Below are positions 14,104 through 14,569 of a DNA stretch of 14,569 nucleotides, in pieces. The position numbers and the translations under genes are program-made. The notes under the pieces were generated by a model. The model was given only the letters and a program-made list of their open reading frames with translations, was not told the DNA's origin and did not search any database. Source of the DNA: Ignavibacteriota bacterium (GTDB lineage: Bacteria > Bacteroidota > Ignavibacteria > Palsa-1295); contig JANYLL010000243.1 of the NCBI GenBank assembly GCA_025357895.1, forward strand, positions 1 through 14,569. Direction: 5' to 3'. Positions within the stretch are counted from its first letter, which is position 1. Every line of letters begins with the position of its first letter.

Positions 14104-14569
14104 ATGGATATCGCACTTGAGATTCTTGGTTGTCTGGCGCTTATTGCGTTCATTGGCTTTATTGTGATTGCTGTACGATCGGTTCAGGCAACGCAAGTAT
14201 TTATGACTAAAGCTGAGGTCACTCTGCAGGACATAAAAAAAGATGTGAGTCAAATGACAAGGGAAGTTTCTCTCGTTCGTGAACATGCAATTCCGGTTAT
14301 CGATAACGTTGCTGATATTACAAAAAATATTGCAGGCATTACCGATGGTTTGGCTCCGCGCGTCGAAGCGATCTATAATACCGTAGATGATGCTCTTAAC
14401 GTTGTTCATGGTGCTATAGATGATGTCGAACGTATTAAAGATAGCGTTGTCGAAACAATTGAGTCTCCGCTGAATATGGTTCGGCGCACCTCTACCGGAG
14501 TTGTCGGGACTATCTTCAAAGGAGTGAGCGTTGTCCGCGATCTTATCGGCGAATTCAGTAAGAATGGTA
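14104..14569 (+). CDS. DUF948-like membrane-anchored protein (3' end missing)
   Basis: An open frame from ATG at 14104 runs off the window after 155 codons without a stop. Residues about 5-26 form one N-terminal membrane helix (E-I-L-G-C-L-A-L-I-A-F-I-G-F-I-V-I-A-V). A long helical region follows with heptad-like Val/Ile spacing and repeated D-x2-x-I/V turns, as in DUF948 proteins (general-stress-protein-like, usually about 130-170 residues), so only a few codons are probably missing. It could sit with the YtxH-like protein at the membrane; their roles are unknown. The leader is A/T-rich with no Shine-Dalgarno. A minus-strand frame at 14092-14409 is its shadow. Confidence 0.8.
   Translation, partial: MDIALEILGCLALIAFIGFIVIAVRSVQATQVFMTKAEVTLQDIKKDVSQMTREVSLVREHAIPVIDNVADITKNIAGITDGLAPRVEAIYNTVDDALNVVHGAIDDVERIKDSVVETIESPLNMVRRTSTGVVGTIFKGVSVVRDLIGEFSKNG

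Overview
The window looks like a chromosomal segment of an FCB-group bacterium, most probably of the Ignavibacteria/Kapabacteria/Chlorobi neighbourhood. The evidence is a type IX secretion (T9SS) sorting domain, a second secreted protein ending in a gliding/FlgD-like C-terminal domain, a GWxTD-domain protein, moderate-to-low GC, and almost no Shine-Dalgarno sequences ahead of the genes. This placement is inference from gene content; no rRNA or other phylogenetic marker is present apart from rimO.

Layout. (1) 1-2211 (+) is the 3' part of a large secreted protein with two Cys-rich tandem repeats and a T9SS type-A tail. (2) It converges on 2293-3965 (-), a lamin-tail-domain secreted protein broken into two overlapping frames by what looks like the loss of one A at about 3125-3128. 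A heptamer-built hairpin (2215-2285) lies between the two converging genes. (3) A divergent 88-bp spacer (3966-4053) holds a perfect 26-bp palindrome and three tandem heptamers. (4) 4054-6784 (+) carries rimO (S12 methylthiotransferase) overlapping a secreted GWxTD-domain protein. The start of the latter is built from a second copy of the heptamer hairpin. (5) 6863-13565 (+) is a tightly packed run of five genes with spacings of 1, 13, -4 and 3 nt: a glycerate-kinase-fold protein with degraded signature motifs, a secreted protein with a DKxxH...DxxDxxAN pattern, a lipoprotein with a pseudopilin (GspG)-like domain, a small secreted protein that resembles the C-terminal half of that lipoprotein, and a 1133-residue AddB-like nuclease with an Fe-S cysteine set but no visible Walker A. 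(6) 13673-14569 (+) has a YtxH-like protein and a DUF948-like protein that runs off the window, both short proteins with one membrane helix.

How the genes relate. Six of the ten annotated reading frames (treating the split lamin-tail gene as one) encode exported or envelope proteins, so the region is mostly cell-surface and envelope biology interleaved with two housekeeping functions: ribosomal protein modification and recombinational repair. No phage, transposase, CRISPR array, tRNA or rRNA is visible, and no gap longer than 107 bases lacks a gene. No clear new multi-gene system is proven here. The most unusual items are the repeat that forms a signal peptide, the degenerate kinase, and the lipid-anchored pseudopilin-like protein next to its half-length paralogue.
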